NCBI GenBank assembly: GCA_039707465.1
Contig: CM077643.1
Span: forward strand, 200,595,605-200,659,604
Length of the DNA: 64,000 bases
Source of the DNA: Rhabdophis nuchalis
Taxonomy: Eukaryota > Chordata > Lepidosauria > Squamata > Natricidae
Direction of reading: 5' to 3'
The notes beneath the pieces were generated by a model. It was not told the DNA's origin. It saw nothing but the letters and a program-made list of their open reading frames with translations, and did no database searches. Positions 1 through 64,000 of this stretch are shown here, piece after piece. Both the position numbers and the translations under genes were made by a program. Within the stretch, counting starts at the first letter, position 1, and each line of letters begins with the position of its first letter.

Positions 1-670
1 CTGATTTTACTTTAGACAGTAATGCACCTTTAACAATGTGGCCACAGAGAGCCAAATAACAAAACATTGGTTTCTAGAGACTCTTTACTTAGAACTTTGG
101 GTAAGAAATAAAAGATTGTAATAACAGGTATGGGAAGAACAAAATTAGCAACCAATGTGATTTCCTTGAAATAATAATTACCAAATCCAACTGCAGAATA
201 GGGACTAATTTGTGTAGTTGTAGAATAAATGCTAAAATCTTTATTCCAATGTGGCTAATTTGCCATAAATATATTTTAAAATGTAGTACATAAATAACTA
301 AACAAACACCTCAATATCCACATTTTTGGGAAAAGACATTTTATACCACTTTGAGTGAAGTATCTATTACACTGAAACAAATGATGGTCTGGACAATGTC
401 CAAACGAGAGACTATTTCAGAGTTCCCCATGGACCCTGCCTTGAGTTCCATACTGAAGCAAAAACATATTTTTATTTTATGTGAACAAACAAATAAACTC
501 ACACATTTATATCCTAAAAACTAACAAACACACATACATACACAAATATTTTTGTTACAAAATCAATATTAACAGCAGTGAATACACCATTTATGTCTCA
601 TGTGTAAACATATGTTTTTATATATTGTTAATAATATTTATAAAAGTAAATAAATACTACTTTACCATAC
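1..670 (-). other. DNAH7 intron, partial
   Basis: AT-rich intronic DNA downstream of the last visible exon. I looked on the minus strand for the next dynein exon and found none. A small plus-strand open frame at 481-687 is low complexity. Confidence 0.6.
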
Positions 671-61857
<61,187 letters not shown>

Positions 61858-62132
61858 CTAAAAGGAGGAGGGAGGATATTTTTGCAATTTGCAGAAAGGT
61901 ATCTTTCACCAAAATGTTCTATAGTTTAATAACATGTAAGAACGAAACTTCCTAGACATTTTAAGCCCTCTCCCATGCTTCTTCAGCATTTCTTTTGCAG
62001 TAATGTTTATTCAACATAAATAGGGTTGGCAGTCATGATATTACATGATTATACTGCCGTTACCAGATCTCTTTCCTGTTTTGAGTTCTTACTCCATGAA
62101 CATTACTGGGAAGTTACAGAGTACTTCTAGAG
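61858..62132 (-). other. DNAH7 intron, unclassified part
   Basis: Intron upstream of the first visible exon; nothing recognised. Confidence 0.4.
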
Positions 62133-62540
62133 CAGTGGTGGGTTTCAAATTTTTTAGAACCTACTCTGTAGGTGTGGCCTATTTTGTGGGCGTGGCTTGG
62201 CAGTCATGTGACAGGGTGGGAGTGGCCACCTTTTAAAATGTGGTGAAACTCATTTAACAACGCTCTTGCTTAGCAACCAAAATTTTGGACTCAATTGTGA
62301 TGATAAATTCTTTCTTTCTTTCTTTCCTTCCTTCCTTCCTTCCTTCCTTCCTTCCTTCCTTCCTTCCTTCCTTCCTTCCTTCCTTCCTTCCTTTCCTTTC
62401 CTTTCCTTCCCGTTGGGTCACTGGCAGCGGTGGGCCAGATTTACTTCCAGGTACGCCAGTGGAACCCCCTCTCACCGGTTCTCTAAATTTCACCAACCGG
62501 CTCTCGCGAGTAGGTGCGAGCCTGCAGAAACCCACCACTG
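62133..62540. mobile_element. hAT-type MITE (CAGNGGTG family) with (CCTT)n, exact target duplication
   Basis: Ends CAGTGGTGGGTTTCAAA and GCAGAAACCCACCACTG, 408 bp, flanked by exact 8-bp copies TTCTAGAG. Inside, a core of about 120 bp at about 62190-62310 matches the core of the hAT at 48556 and is followed by (CCTT)n. Confidence 0.93.
62308..62410. repeat. (CCTT)n microsatellite
   Basis: About 25 units, starting CTTT and ending CCTTT, inside the hAT element. Confidence 0.96.
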
Positions 62541-62809
62541 TTCTAGAGAAACGAGGAGTTAAAATGGTTACATTTTACTCCTTCCTAAAAAACCATAATT
62601 GGGAGCACCAACTCCGTCACTAAGTGCCAAGCTCTCTAAACAAAACTTCACAGCACTGTGATGGGCTTACGACCTCACTTCCCCTTTGCTTGTTAAGCAA
62701 AACATCATGTTGTCACGACTTACCATTTTATTCCGCCTTCTGTATTAAATCTCTTTGTCACAAGCCATGTGCAAAGCACACACATGATGATGAAATGACC
62801 ATGGGACCA

Positions 62810-62905
62810 GAAGTGACATTCAGCCAGTTTGAACCGGTTCAGGCAAACCGGTAGCGGAAATTTTCAGTAGTTCGGAGAACTGAAAAATACCACCTCTTGT
62901 TGGCC
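62810..62905. mobile_element. hAT-type MITE (CAGNGGTG family) fragment
   Basis: GACATTCAGCCAGTTTGAAC, then CCGGTTCAGGCAAACCGG and AGTTCGGAGAACTG followed by ATACCACCTCT, all family motifs. The left end is altered and no target duplication is seen. Confidence 0.55.
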
Positions 62906-63235
62906 CGGCCTTCCTGCCCCCATCGTTCCCAGTCCTATATTCCCTTGTTTTTTAGCTCAGCTGATTCACATGGCAGAGCGGATTGCCGTGTCTCAGCTGA
63001 GCTAAAAAACAGCTCAGTTCACCAGCCGACTGAGGGTGGTCTTTGAGTACTGGACGCACATGTGAAGCGTGCTCTCATAGAATCGTTAGGAAAAGATTTG
63101 GATTCTCACCACTGTATTGGACGCTACATTAAATGAGGCACTTGGTAAATGAAGGTTGCCTTTACAAACATGATTGCAGCTCTTACAGGTTTGCATCATA
63201 CTAAGGAGAAGGAAGGCAAGCTGTGACTCTCCACA

Positions 63236-63236
63236 A

Positions 63237-63268
<32 letters not shown>

Positions 63269-63742
63269 TTTATTTGTATACCGCCTCCTCTCCCCAAAGG
63301 GACTCGGAGCGGTGCACAGGGAATAAAAAACCAATATAAAATACATACAAGATAAATAATTAAAATACGAATTAAACAATTGTCCCTGCGCTAAAATCCC
63401 CTAAATTACTTTACACTAAAAAAACCCTAAAACTCTATCAAAAGACGGAGGACTAACCTAGGCCGGCCAAGCAGAAAAAGTGTGTTTTCAATTTTTGACG
63501 GAAGGAGCGGAGGTCCGTAGTTGTTCTAATTTCGGAGGGAAGGTCGTTCCAGAGGGCTGGGCCCGCCACAGAGAAGGCCCTTCCCCTGGGCGTCGCCCGC
63601 TGGCATAGCCTAGTGGACGGCACCCGGAGAAGCCCCTCTCTGTGGGAGCAAATCGGCTGCAGGGATGTATGGGGCAGGATCCGATCCCGCAGATAACTAG
63701 GTCCCGAGCCATGGAGCGCTTTAAAATGGTGACTAACACCTT
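63236..63742 (-). mobile_element. L2-clade LINE 3' fragment
   Basis: (TAA)n tail at 63239-63268, L2 3' UTR (ACCGCCTCCTCTCCCC, GGGACTCGGAGCGGTGCAC), then about 260 bp of ORF end (MARDLVICGIGSCPIHP frame). 5'-truncated near the CTTTAAAATGGTGACTAAC region. Confidence 0.9.
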
Positions 63743-64000
63743 CGGATCAAGTCCCTGATCCGAAGTATTGTCATCCCTTACTACCAATGATGCCAGCAAT
63801 CAAGATCTTTTGGGAATTAGTTTCAACAACCTCTGAAAGATTGTATAGGTTATTGCTGGAATCCAGATACCTGGCAGCCACAATCTGGGAAGAAGTTTAA
63901 AATGAAGATTGCAGTGCCAACCAGAGAGTGCTTGAGCTGATGGAGCCTCCAAAAGTTGACCTCAAAAGATGTTAGTGTGACAGAAGAGGGAAATTAAGTC
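63743..64000. other. Unclassified end of window
   Basis: Non-L2 sequence after the LINE 5' end. I see no dynein exon or clear repeat. CTTCGGATCAAG and CTGATCCGAAG form a small inverted repeat at 63751-63777. Confidence 0.35.

Noticed and set aside
62266..62623. Phe/Leu/Pro/Ser-repeat frames
   Set aside because: Translation of (CCTT)n within a hAT element.
63086..63200. Possible additional upstream DNAH7 exon on the minus strand (a TTCTCCTTAG acceptor and a GTGAGA donor are present)
   Set aside because: The encoded residues do not resemble the dynein tail expected before WFPEV, and the phase does not supply the two bases needed by the next exon.

Overview
This window is nuclear DNA from a vertebrate, almost certainly a squamate reptile and probably a snake. 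The evidence is long AT-rich introns with GT-AG splice sites, tRNA-derived SINEs with a Bov-B-type tail (Sauria SINE type), a CR1 element ending in a (TATTG)n array, and many L2-clade LINEs with (TAA)n tails. There are no prokaryotic genes, no CRISPR arrays and no convincing RNA genes.

One host gene spans almost the whole window on the minus strand: the middle part of an axonemal inner-arm dynein heavy chain, best matched to DNAH7. I could place 23 coding exons, from 61857 down to 671. All have GT-AG borders, and the reading phase is kept across every junction, giving 1473 codons without a stop. They encode the C-terminal half of the tail, the linker, all of AAA1 and most of AAA2. The start of the gene lies beyond 64000; the rest of AAA2, AAA3-AAA6 and the stalk lie below position 1. 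Residue numbers for this gene count from the first complete codon of the exon ending at 61857.

The introns are packed with mobile elements. There are about 14 L2-type LINE copies. One of these (55930-59396, plus strand, antisense to the dynein gene) keeps an uninterrupted 1089-codon reading frame with endonuclease and reverse transcriptase motifs and could be a recently active source copy. There are also two CR1 fragments, an R4/Dong-like LINE fragment, four SINEs, a probable solo LTR inside a minisatellite, and a TA-flanked MITE family of five copies, two of them loaded with CTAC/CT repeats. Three copies of a second MITE family are present. At least eleven short hAT-type elements are seen, several with exact 8-bp target duplications, one of which contains a hairpin of about 95-bp arms.

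Layout: 1-9100 holds dynein AAA2 and late AAA1 exons, an L2 relic, a nested MITE/LTR and a hAT; 9100-22700 holds AAA1 and linker-AAA1 exons with L2 copies, two large MITEs and SINEs; 22800-32270 is a 9.4-kb intron with four L2 copies; 32270-47800 holds linker and tail exons among L2s and hATs; 47800-61860 holds tail exons, the hairpin hAT, CR1 and the intact L2; 61860-64000 is intron with a hAT and an L2. The host gene is ordinary. The more interesting material is the mobile-element biology: an intact LINE, LINE insertion into LINE tails, and hAT elements with different ends sharing one core. I did not find a clearly new multi-gene system.
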